NCBI GenBank assembly: GCA_963834305.1
Contig: CAWIAX010000002.1
Coordinates: 2,356,001-2,420,000 of the forward strand
Length of the DNA stretch: 64,000 bases
Reading direction: 5' to 3'
From: JACCXG01 sp963834305
GTDB lineage: Bacteria; Acidobacteriota; Vicinamibacteria; Vicinamibacterales; 2-12-FULL-66-21
In this document: one piece after another, positions 1 through 8,354 of the stretch
Numbering within the stretch: position 1 is the stretch's first letter
How the letters are laid out: the number at the start of each line of letters is the position of its first letter
Notes under the pieces: generated by a model
The model's input: the letters and a program-made list of their open reading frames with translations, nothing else
Databases searched by the model: none
What the model was told of the DNA's origin: nothing
Made by a program: the position numbers and the translations under genes

Positions 1-1
1 C

Positions 2-700
2 CATCCCCGCCACCAGGCGGACGACGCCGGCGGCGCGGCGGCGGCGGCCACGCCGGACGGCGGCACGCAGGAGGGGGAGGCGCAGGACGAGGACGAGGGG
101 CCTGACGAGATGTCGCCGAGCTTCCGCCCGCACCTCGCGCACCGCGGCAGCGAGTTCCGGCGCCGGCACCGCCTGCACGGTCCCTTCGTGCTCTACGGCG
201 GCCGGATCGATCCGGGCAAGGGCTGCGAGGAGCTGATCGAGTACTTCAGCACCTACGTGCAGGAGGGGGGCGACGCGTCGCTGGTGCTGATGGGGGTGAA
301 GCTGATGCCGCTGCCCGACGAGCCGTTCATCCGCTTCGCGGGGCGGCTGTCGGATCAGGAGCGGGTGCAGGCGCTCGAGGCCGCCACCGTCGTCGTCGTC
401 CCGTCGCCGTACGAGAGCCTGTCGCTGCTGGCGCTCGAGTCGTTCGCCGTCGGCACCCCGGTGCTGGCCAACGCCCGCAGCGAGGTGCTCGTCGATCACT
501 GCCACAAGAGCAACGCCGGCCTGTACTACGCCGACCGCGACGAGTTCACGGAGTGCCTGCGGCACCTCATCGCCGATCCGCGCCTGCGCGCCGCGATGGG
601 GCGCAACGGCCGCCATTACGTCCGCCAGAACTACCGCTGGGACGTCATCCTCGCCAAATACGAGCGCATGTTCTCGAGGCTGCGGCAAAGCAAGTCGTAG
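2..700 (+). CDS. Glycosyltransferase family 4 (group 1), C-terminal part
   Basis: The frame is open from the window edge, so the N-terminal Rossmann domain lies outside. What remains is the nucleotide-sugar-binding domain of a GT-B enzyme: an entry strand reading VLYGGRIDPGKGCEELI, the strand AATVVVVPSPYESLSLLALE that carries the usual donor-binding E-x7-E region, then GTPVLANARSEV. GT4 enzymes transfer sugars from nucleotide donors in polysaccharide or glycolipid synthesis; the substrate cannot be told. About 35 residues at the start (bases 2-110) are low-complexity, rich in Ala, Gly, Asp and Glu, and look like an unusual linker between the two domains. The stop at 698-700 is followed at once by degenerate 7-bp repeats, and the last 20 bases recur in the repeat block near 2817. 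Confidence 0.85.
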   Translation, partial: HPRHQADDAGGAAAAATPDGGTQEGEAQDEDEGPDEMSPSFRPHLAHRGSEFRRRHRLHGPFVLYGGRIDPGKGCEELIEYFSTYVQEGGDASLVLMGVKLMPLPDEPFIRFAGRLSDQERVQALEAATVVVVPSPYESLSLLALESFAVGTPVLANARSEVLVDHCHKSNAGLYYADRDEFTECLRHLIADPRLRAAMGRNGRHYVRQNYRWDVILAKYERMFSRLRQSKS

Positions 701-704
701 ACGA

Positions 705-775
705 CAATTCCCAACGACCAACTACCAATTCCCAAGGAAGTTTCCTTACCTCCAACGCCCAACTGCCAAAATCTC
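705..775. repeat. Degenerate 7-bp repeats after the glycosyltransferase
   Basis: The stretch reads CAATTCCCAACGACCAAC and similar, with roughly 7-bp spacing of CCAA cores. It is a worn version of the CCAACTC repeat seen cleanly at 1192-1254. It lies between the convergent ends of the glycosyltransferase (stop at 700) and the four-helix-bundle gene (stop at 796). No gene is seen in 701-795. Confidence 0.7.
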
Positions 776-795
776 GAGGCCAGTCGAGCCATCCC

Positions 796-1173
796 TCAAC
801 GCTCCGAGGCATTCCGAACGACGGTCGCCATGATCCTGACCAGTTCGGCGCTCTCGGACAGGACGGGATCATGCGCGGCCGTCAGCATCCCAGCCTGCCG
901 GAGGACCCGTAGTCGAAAGCGGGTCTCCTTCAGCTCACGGAGCACGATCTTCTTCTTGGCCAGCGCATCGCGCGGGCTCGACCCATCGTCTGCCTCTTCG
1001 TAGTTGGCGCCGGCGGAAGTGCCGCACTTGAGCAACTGGTCCGAAAGTGCCACGGCAATGGGGCCCCGGGTGTGCAGGAACTGCACCAGCCTGACGGTCA
1101 GGCAGGCAAACCTGAAGAGCCTTTCGCGCAGATCGAAAGGTTTCTCGTGAATTGTCCAGTCGTGATGCTCCAT
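796..1173 (-). CDS. Four-helix-bundle protein (S23/IVP family)
   Basis: About 125 residues. The central motif TSAGANYEEADDG, followed by a Lys-rich helix with LRELKETRFRLRVL, is typical of the small four-helix-bundle family first found in intervening sequences of 23S rRNA genes and related to the Avd protein of diversity-generating retroelements. The biochemical role is unknown; some members bind nucleic acid. I chose the ATG at 1173 because the longer frame upstream (to 1251) only translates the 7-bp repeat array into a meaningless period-7 peptide (GSWELGV). The gene stands alone inside repeats, with no rRNA or reverse transcriptase nearby, which suggests it travels with repeats. Confidence 0.75.
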   Translation of the reverse strand: MEHHDWTIHEKPFDLRERLFRFACLTVRLVQFLHTRGPIAVALSDQLLKCGTSAGANYEEADDGSSPRDALAKKKIVLRELKETRFRLRVLRQAGMLTAAHDPVLSESAELVRIMATVVRNASER

Positions 1174-1191
1174 GGAGAAGCATCGTGCACG

Positions 1192-1254
1192 CCAACTCCC
1201 AACTCCCAACTCCCAACTCCCAACTCCCAACTCCCAACTCCCAACTGCCAACGA
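1192..1254. repeat. 7-bp tandem repeat array, CCAACTC x7 plus two variants
   Basis: Seven perfect CCAACTC units (1192-1240) are followed by CCAACTG and CCAACGA. It sits immediately upstream of the four-helix-bundle start. This is the cleanest copy of a heptanucleotide repeat that recurs in both orientations near gene ends here, similar in style to the STRR repeats of cyanobacteria. Because 7 is not a multiple of 3, it stays open in several frames and creates spurious long reading frames. Confidence 0.95.
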
Positions 1255-1439
1255 TCAGATGATCCGGGGATTGGAGACGTGCCGGTGCTGACCGGCCGGC
1301 GGCCCCTCGAGCGAGGCGCGCAGCCGGAACGCGGGCGAAGCGATTCCTCGCGGTGAGTCCGGTCCCTGTGATCCGCGTCGTTCGGATCCCCATCGGCGCA
1401 TCGCTGCGCCTGCCACATGCCGCCCTGGCCACCCCCGGC

Positions 1440-1505
1440 AGTTGGAGGTTGGGCGTTCGACGTTGGGCGTTGGGCGTTGGGCGTTGGAGGTTGGGAGTTG
1501 GGAGT
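1440..1505. repeat. 7-bp repeat array, TTGGGCG/TTGGAGG type
   Basis: Units TTGGAGG, TTGGGCG and TTGGGAG follow one another at 7-bp steps, broken once by TTCGACG. This is the reverse-complement orientation of the array at 1192, so the two could pair across about 190 bp. The same sequence follows the 170-bp unit again at 2573-2632. Confidence 0.9.
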
Positions 1506-1576
1506 CGATCCGGTCGTCATGCGGCGCTTCTCGGCGGCCGAGCCACATCGGCCCTGCCGCGCCTCGGCCCACGCGC

Positions 1577-1728
1577 GGAAAAATGCGCCTCCGGCGAGAG
1601 TGCTGACGATGCCCGCTCCGGCTGGGGTGACCCGGGAGCCGGTGCGCAATCGGTTGGACGCCCGGGTGATCCTGGCGTCAGTGGCGAATGAGCGCCTCCG
1701 CGGCCGGAGCGCCTGCGGCGCATTTTTC
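1577..1728. repeat. 152-bp element with inverted ends, copy 1
   Basis: It begins GGAAAAATGCGCC and ends GGCGCATTTTTC, a nearly perfect 12-13 bp terminal inverted repeat. The interior is GC-rich and non-coding. Similar copies lie at 2057 and 2970. No target-site duplication is visible. It resembles a small MITE/REP-like unit. Confidence 0.6.
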
Positions 1729-2056
1729 AGACTGCCGCTGTCGCGCTAGCCGCACTGCGCCGGCAGGCCGACATGGCTCGTCCGCCGCGCGCCGCCGGTG
1801 ATCACGACGACGATTTCCGGCATGCCCCGCCTTCGCCACGACACCGACGCTGCCGCCCTTGATGCCGGCATCCAGCCGGACGACGAGGCGGTTGAAGGCG
1901 GGCGCCCCTCCCGAGCAGCGCTTCTCGGCGGCCGAGCCACATCGGCGCTGCCGCGCCTCGGCCCGTCAGCCCGTGACGCTGCGCCCGCTGCATTCGACGC
2001 GCGCTGCATCGCTCGTCTCGGTGCGACGCGGGCGCACCATCACGGGCTGTCGGCGC

Positions 2057-2209
2057 GGAAAGATGCGCCTCCGGCGAGTGCGCTGACGGTGCCCGCTCCG
2101 GCTGGGGTTATCGCGGGAGCCGGTGCGCAATCAGTTGGACGGCCGGGCGATCCCGGCGTCAGTGGCGAATCAGCGCTTGCGCGGCCGGAGCGCCTGCGGC
2201 GCATTTTTC
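2057..2209. repeat. 152-bp element with inverted ends, copy 2
   Basis: It begins GGAAAGATGCGCC and ends GGCGCATTTTTC. It is about 90% alike to copy 1 by eye. The sequence before it (1965-2056) is a 90-bp stretch not present before the other copies. Confidence 0.6.
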
Positions 2210-2331
2210 AGACTGCCGCTGTCGCGCCAGCCGCACTGCGCCGGCAGGCCGACATGGCTCGTCCGCCGCGCGCCGCCGGGGATCTCGTCGACGACTTCCG
2301 GCGTGCACCCACTTCGCCGGGCCTGGTTCCC

Positions 2332-2362
2332 TTGGAGGTTGGGCGTTGGCAGTTGGAGGTTG
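2332..2362. repeat. Short 7-bp repeat array
   Basis: Units TTGGAGG, TTGGGCG, TTGGCAG and TTGGAGG in the TTGGGAG orientation, just before a copy of the 170-bp unit. Confidence 0.8.
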
Positions 2363-2572
2363 AGGCGCGGGCTGCCGCGCGTTCGCCCTTCGCCCATGGG
2401 CGACGTGCCGGTCCTGACCGGCCGGCGGACCTTGGAGCGAGGCGCCACGCCGCGCAGCCGGAACGCGGGCGGAGCGATTCCTCGCGGCGAGTCCGGTCCG
2501 TGTGATCCGCGCGTGCGGATCACCCCCGGCGCATCGGTGCACCTGGCACATGCCGCCCTGGCCATCCCCGGC

Positions 2573-2632
2573 AGTTGGAGGTTGGGCGTTCGACGTTGGG
2601 CGTTGGAGGTTGGGAGTTGGGAGTCGATCCGG
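2573..2632. repeat. 7-bp repeat array, second copy of the 1440 array
   Basis: It repeats the order seen at 1440, but with fewer TTGGGCG units, and sits in the same place between the 170-bp unit and the 50-bp unit. The difference in unit number is what slippage would give. Confidence 0.85.
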
Positions 2633-2969
2633 TCGTCATGCGGCGCTTCTCGGCGGCCGAGCCACATCGGCCCTACCGCGCCTCGGCGCATTTTTCAGAC
2701 TGCCGCTGTCGCGCAGCCGCACTGCGCCGGCAGGCCGACATGGCTCGTCCGCCGCGCGCCGCCGGGGATCTCGTCGACGACTCCCGGTGTGCACCCTTCG
2801 CCGCGCCCGGTGAGGCTGCGGCAAAGCTAGTCGTAGACGACACCGCCGCTGCCGCCCTTGATGCCGGCATCCAGCCGGACGACGAGGCGATTAAGGGCGG
2901 GTGCGCCTCCCGAGCGGCGCTTCTCGGCGGCCGAGCCACATCGGCCCTGCCGCGCCTCGGCCCACGCGC

Positions 2970-3121
2970 GGATAGATGCACCTCCGGCGAAAGTGCTGAC
3001 GATGCCCGCTCCGGCTGGGGTGATCCGGAAGCCGGTGCGCAATCAGTCGGACGGCCGGGCGTTCCGGGCGTCAGCGGCGAATCAGCGCCTCCGCGGCCGG
3101 AGCGCCTGCGGCGCATTCTTC
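2970..3121. repeat. 152-bp element with inverted ends, copy 3
   Basis: Worn copy: it begins GGATAGATGCACC and ends GGCGCATTCTTC, so both ends have point changes. At the paralogous place near 2688 the element is absent except for its right end, which joins the 50-bp unit directly to the 80-bp unit. Confidence 0.55.
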
Positions 3122-3236
3122 AGACTGCCGCTGTCGCGCAACCGCACTGTGCCGGCAGAGCGACATGGCTCGTCCGCGGCGCGCCGCCGATGATCGCGAC
3201 GGCGACTCGTGCACCGCAATCGCTGGGCCTAGTGCC

Positions 3237-3270
3237 GTTGGGAATTGGGCCTTGGAGGTTGGGCGTTGAG
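3237..3270. repeat. Short 7-bp repeat array
   Basis: TTGGGAA, TTGGGCC, TTGGAGG and TTGGGCG in series, before the third copy of the 170-bp unit. Confidence 0.75.
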
Positions 3271-3672
3271 GCGCTCGGTGCGCCGCGCGCGCCAATCTCG
3301 TCGCCCAGGGGAGACGTGCCGGTCCTGACCGGCCGGCGGACCTTGGAGCGAGGCGCCACGCCGCGCAGCCGGAACGCGGCCGGAGCGATTCCGCGCGGCG
3401 AGTCCGGTCCGTGTGATCCGCGCCGTGCGGATCACCCCCGGCGCATCGGTGCGCTTGACATGTGCCGCCCTGGCCATCCCTACTCGCCGCGGCAGCGAGC
3501 GCAGCGAGAGCATGAGCGCAGGCCGCGTTCCCGCCTCGCGGAAGCGGGCCCCGGACCGGGCAGGGCCGGCACGGCTCATTCAGGGCGACCGGGACGACCC
3601 GGCGACCCCGGGCGACTTCAGCCGAAGGGGCGAAGGTGCTCCGCTGTCGATCGGTGCGCGTGCGAGCTGGCT

Positions 3673-3710
3673 ATTGGGCGTTGGAAGTTGGGCGTTGGGC
3701 GTTGGGCGTC
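3673..3710. repeat. 7-bp repeat array abutting the regulator's stop codon
   Basis: TTGGGCG, TTGGAAG and three TTGGGCG units end three bases before the stop codon of the minus-strand regulator. Seen on the regulator's own strand it is a run of CGCCCAA, rich in C and free of T-tracts. Between 3480 and 3672 there is GC-rich sequence with no gene I can support. Confidence 0.9.
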
Positions 3711-3712
3711 GC

Positions 3713-5195
<1,483 letters not shown>

Positions 5196-5264
5196 ATGCC
5201 TGTTGCCGAACGATGGCCGTGCCGCGGCACGCGCCGCGGGACCGGGAGCGCCGTCCCGGCCGGG

Positions 5265-8162
5265 TTACGAGTGGCGGCTGGCATCCCGCCTCAGCTCCCT
5301 GACTGCCGGCGGCAGCGAGAGCGTGAACCGGGTGCCCTTGCCGAGCACGCTGTCGCACGCGATCGTGCCAGCGTGCTCCTGCACGATGCCGTAGGTGATC
5401 GACAGGCCGAGGCCGGTGCCCTTGCCGATCTCCTTCGTGGTGAAGAACGGATCGTAGATGCGCGACAGGTGATCGACCGGGATGCCTGAGCCGGTGTCGG
5501 ACACCTCGACCACGATGGAGCCATCGGCCGCGGTGGACGTCGCGATGGTGAGCCAGCCGCCGCGCGGCATCGCGTCGCGCGCGTTGAGGAAGAGGTTGAG
5601 GAACACCTGCTGCAGCTTGTACTCGATCGCCTGCACGAGCGCCGACGGCGCCGCGAGCTCCTTGCGCACCTGGATCCGGCCGTTGCGGAGCTGGTGCTCG
5701 AGCAGCGACAGCACGTCGCCGATGACGGCGTGCAGGTCGACCGGCCCGGCGTCGACGTGCGCCGGCCGCGCCAGGTTGAGCAGCCCGTTCACGATCTTGG
5801 CGGCGCGGAACGTCTGGCGCTCGATCTTCTCGAGCACCTTGGTCCGCGGGTCGTCGGGCTCCGCGTTCTGGAGCAGCATCTGGGTGAAGCTCGAGATCCC
5901 GGTCAGCGGCGTGTTGACCTCGTGCGCCACCCCGGCGGCCAGCAGGCCGATGGAGGCCATCTTCTCCGAGATCTGCAGCTGCTCTTCGAGCTGCACCCGC
6001 GTCGAGATGTCCTCGATGATGATAATCGTCCCGGCCACGGCGCCGTCGGAATCGCGCAGCGGCGTCGTGGCCACGTTCACCAGGAGGCGCCGCGCCGGAT
6101 CGTGCCGGGTGGCGAGCGGCACCCGGTAGAACGCCGCCCCCTCGGCGGCCTCGCTCGTCGCGGAGCCGAGGGCCTCGAGGAACGCCGCGTCGAAGACCTC
6201 GCCCAGCCGGCGGCCCACCGCCTGTTCGTGGCGGCGGCCGTAGAGCTCTTCCAGCCGCCGGTTCCAGCGCACGATGCGGTGGTCGCGGTTGACCACGGCG
6301 AGCCCGTCGTTCAGCGACTCGAGGATGTTCTCGCTGAACTCGCGCATCCGGTCGACTTCCTCCGCCTTGACCCGGAGCTGGCGGTAGAGCCGGCCGTTCT
6401 CGAGCGCGGTGGCGGCCTGCGCCGCGACCGCGGCGAGCAGCGCCATGTCCTCGCTGCTCAGCGGCTCGGCGCTGGCCCGGCGGCCGAGCGCCATCACGGC
6501 AATCGTCCCTTCTTTCGAGACGCACGGCACGAAGTAATGGATCCCGGCGTCGCGCCAGAACTCCAGCTCGCGCGCGTCGAGGCGGCGCTGCGACAGCGCG
6601 TCGTCCAGGCCGAGGGTGTGGCCCGAGATGAGCCGCGTCGCCACGTCCGAGGGACGCGTGAGCAGCGGCGGCTCGACCGCGAACCCGGCATGGGCGATGG
6701 TCGTGAAATGCGCGTCCCTGGCCTGCGTGACCGGGGCGAGCATCAGCGCCATCCGGTCCACCACCAGCGTCTCCATCACCCGGTGCACGAGCCGCTCGCT
6801 GAGGCGGAACAGGTCGAGGTCGCTGTTCAGGTCGCGGGCGAAGCCGACCAGCGCGCGGCGGTAGTCGTAGCGATCGCGGTAGTAGACGCGGTCGAGGCCG
6901 GTCTGGATCGCGTCCTTCAGCGGCCGCGCCAGCAGCACGACGACCATGGTCGCGAGCAGCGCGATGACCGGGTTGCGCCCGGCATCGTCGCCGTCGAGGA
7001 AGAGATCGCTGACGACCTTCAGCAGCACGCCGTAGATGGCCGCAATCCCGGCCAGCGCCGCGGCATAGACCAGCGTCCGCTTGATGATGACCTCGACGTC
7101 CATCAGCCGGTAGCGGATGATGGCCGAGGCAAAGGCCAGCGGAACCAGGCCGAGGAGCACGGCCGACCACTCGGCGCCGGGCACCGCCGGCCAGCCGAGC
7201 GCAAACGGCATGGCGTAGCCGAAGGCGAACGGCACCGCGCCGAGCGCCGTGCCCCACACGATCCAGCGCAGCTGGCGGCGGGACGTCACCGAGCGGACGC
7301 GGGTGAGCGCCCGCATCATGATCCAGAGGCCGCCGACCAGGCTGGCGGCGAAATACAGCACTTCGCCGCGCTCGACCAGCGCCAGCACTTCCGAGAACAC
7401 CGCGCCGTGACCGGCCCGGACGATGACGGCGACACGGGCGCCGCCGAGCAGCAGCGCCGGCAGGTAGAACAGCGGCAGCAGCGCGCGGCCGCGCTCGCTG
7501 TGCGCCCAGGCGTCCGGACGCTCCGGGAACACCAGGGCGAAATGCAGGAACAACGGCGGCAGCAGCAGCATCGCCACGACGTCGCCCCAGTAGAAGACCT
7601 TGTCGAGCCCGTCCAGCCGGCCGCTGAACGACAGCGTGAGGACGCCGAAAAACGCGACGGTCAGCCAGAAGAAATGCAGCGTCGCCTGGTGCTCGGGCCG
7701 CCGCAGCCGGACGGACGCCCCGACCAGCAGCGAGAAGATGCCGACGGCTGCGAGGGCGAAGTACAGGCTGCGCGACCCGACCGGGATCGGTTCGAGCTCG
7801 AGGCTGAGCATCTCCTGCGACCCGAGCCGCAGCACGGTATAGGTATGGCGGGCGCCCCGGCGCGCAGCATGGAACGTGCGGGTGACGTCGTCCAGCGACT
7901 GGATGGGACGGCGGTCGATGGCGAGCAGCACGTCGCCGGGCCGGATCCCCGCCTTGGACGCCGCCGAATCAGGCGCCACGACTTCGGCGGTCACCCCTTC
8001 GCGAATCCGCCACAACACGCCGTCCTCGACTTCGGACCACGTCGCCCGGATGGCCATGTTGGCCCCGGCCAGGCAGAGCAGTCCGATCACGATCGCGGCC
8101 TGTGCCGCGAGGCGCAGCCAGGTCGCTCGCCTGGCGTCGGACCGCATTTTTACGTCAGTCAT
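5265..8162 (-). CDS. Membrane sensor histidine kinase with PDZ, GAF and PAS domains
   Basis: About 965 residues. An N-terminal membrane helix precedes a periplasmic PDZ-like domain (AGIRPGDVLLAIDRRPIQ, about 60-100). About seven membrane helices follow (roughly 120-390), then a GAF-like region (about 430-600), a PAS domain (NILESLNDGLAVVNRDHRI, about 615), the HisKA box GVAHEVNTPLTG near 745, and an ATPase domain with NLFLNARDAM, DTGSGIP and GKGTGLGLS. It should phosphorylate the NtrC-type regulator encoded just downstream. The PDZ plus seven-helix sensor suggests sensing of envelope proteins or lipids, but the signal is unknown. I chose the ATG at 8162 (MTDVKM); an in-frame ATG at 8147 and a TTG at 8195 are alternatives. 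No frame break. Confidence 0.93.
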   Translation of the reverse strand: MTDVKMRSDARRATWLRLAAQAAIVIGLLCLAGANMAIRATWSEVEDGVLWRIREGVTAEVVAPDSAASKAGIRPGDVLLAIDRRPIQSLDDVTRTFHAARRGARHTYTVLRLGSQEMLSLELEPIPVGSRSLYFALAAVGIFSLLVGASVRLRRPEHQATLHFFWLTVAFFGVLTLSFSGRLDGLDKVFYWGDVVAMLLLPPLFLHFALVFPERPDAWAHSERGRALLPLFYLPALLLGGARVAVIVRAGHGAVFSEVLALVERGEVLYFAASLVGGLWIMMRALTRVRSVTSRRQLRWIVWGTALGAVPFAFGYAMPFALGWPAVPGAEWSAVLLGLVPLAFASAIIRYRLMDVEVIIKRTLVYAAALAGIAAIYGVLLKVVSDLFLDGDDAGRNPVIALLATMVVVLLARPLKDAIQTGLDRVYYRDRYDYRRALVGFARDLNSDLDLFRLSERLVHRVMETLVVDRMALMLAPVTQARDAHFTTIAHAGFAVEPPLLTRPSDVATRLISGHTLGLDDALSQRRLDARELEFWRDAGIHYFVPCVSKEGTIAVMALGRRASAEPLSSEDMALLAAVAAQAATALENGRLYRQLRVKAEEVDRMREFSENILESLNDGLAVVNRDHRIVRWNRRLEELYGRRHEQAVGRRLGEVFDAAFLEALGSATSEAAEGAAFYRVPLATRHDPARRLLVNVATTPLRDSDGAVAGTIIIIEDISTRVQLEEQLQISEKMASIGLLAAGVAHEVNTPLTGISSFTQMLLQNAEPDDPRTKVLEKIERQTFRAAKIVNGLLNLARPAHVDAGPVDLHAVIGDVLSLLEHQLRNGRIQVRKELAAPSALVQAIEYKLQQVFLNLFLNARDAMPRGGWLTIATSTAADGSIVVEVSDTGSGIPVDHLSRIYDPFFTTKEIGKGTGLGLSITYGIVQEHAGTIACDSVLGKGTRFTLSLPPAVRELRRDASRHS

Positions 8163-8354
8163 CGAAACAGAGGTTACCCGGGTCGAGGTTAGCAAAGGCC
8201 GTTCCCTGACCTGCTGCTCAGAACAAGCCCTAAGTCCTTGTGTTTCAATTGTTTTGTCTGCCTGGCAACGGCCGACTTCAACCGGCCGGAGCCATGATTC
8301 AAAAACTCGGACTGGGCGGACAAGGGAGGGATCGTGGAGCGGCGGACGCCCCGG
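8163..8354. other. Intergenic region upstream of the kinase
   Basis: 192 bp between the end of the TonB-dependent receptor and the start of the kinase, both on the minus strand. It holds a marked dip in GC at 8225-8262 (CCTTGTGTTTCAATTGTTTTG on the plus strand), the likely place of the kinase promoter, and an imperfect inverted repeat around CCGGCCG near 8280 that could end the receptor transcript. I cannot fix -35/-10 boxes. Confidence 0.3.

Larger units (their letters stand above)
1276..3480. repeat. Mosaic of dispersed repeat units, no credible gene
   Basis: At least five unit types recur, partly shuffled. A 170-180 bp unit starts GACGTGCCGGT (1276-1448, 2402-2582, 3313-3480). A 50-bp unit contains CTTCTCGGCGGCCGAGCC (near 1516, 1912, 2635, 2916). 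An 80-bp unit contains ATTTTTCAGACTGCCGCTG (near 1716, 2197, 2687, 3110). A 60-bp unit contains TTGATGCCGGCATCCAGC (near 1849 and 2848). A 152-bp element is listed separately. The units are well over 80% alike by eye. Many long frames are open here on both strands because of GC content, but they change content at unit borders and match no family I know, so I call no gene. Confidence 0.85.

Noticed and set aside
1192..1254. CRISPR array
   Set aside because: Unit length is 7 bp with no spacers, and no cas genes are in the window.
5694..8192. An 832-codon open frame on the plus strand
   Set aside because: It is antisense to the complete histidine kinase. High third-position GC keeps the opposite strand open; the translation is Arg/Gln/His-rich and matches nothing.
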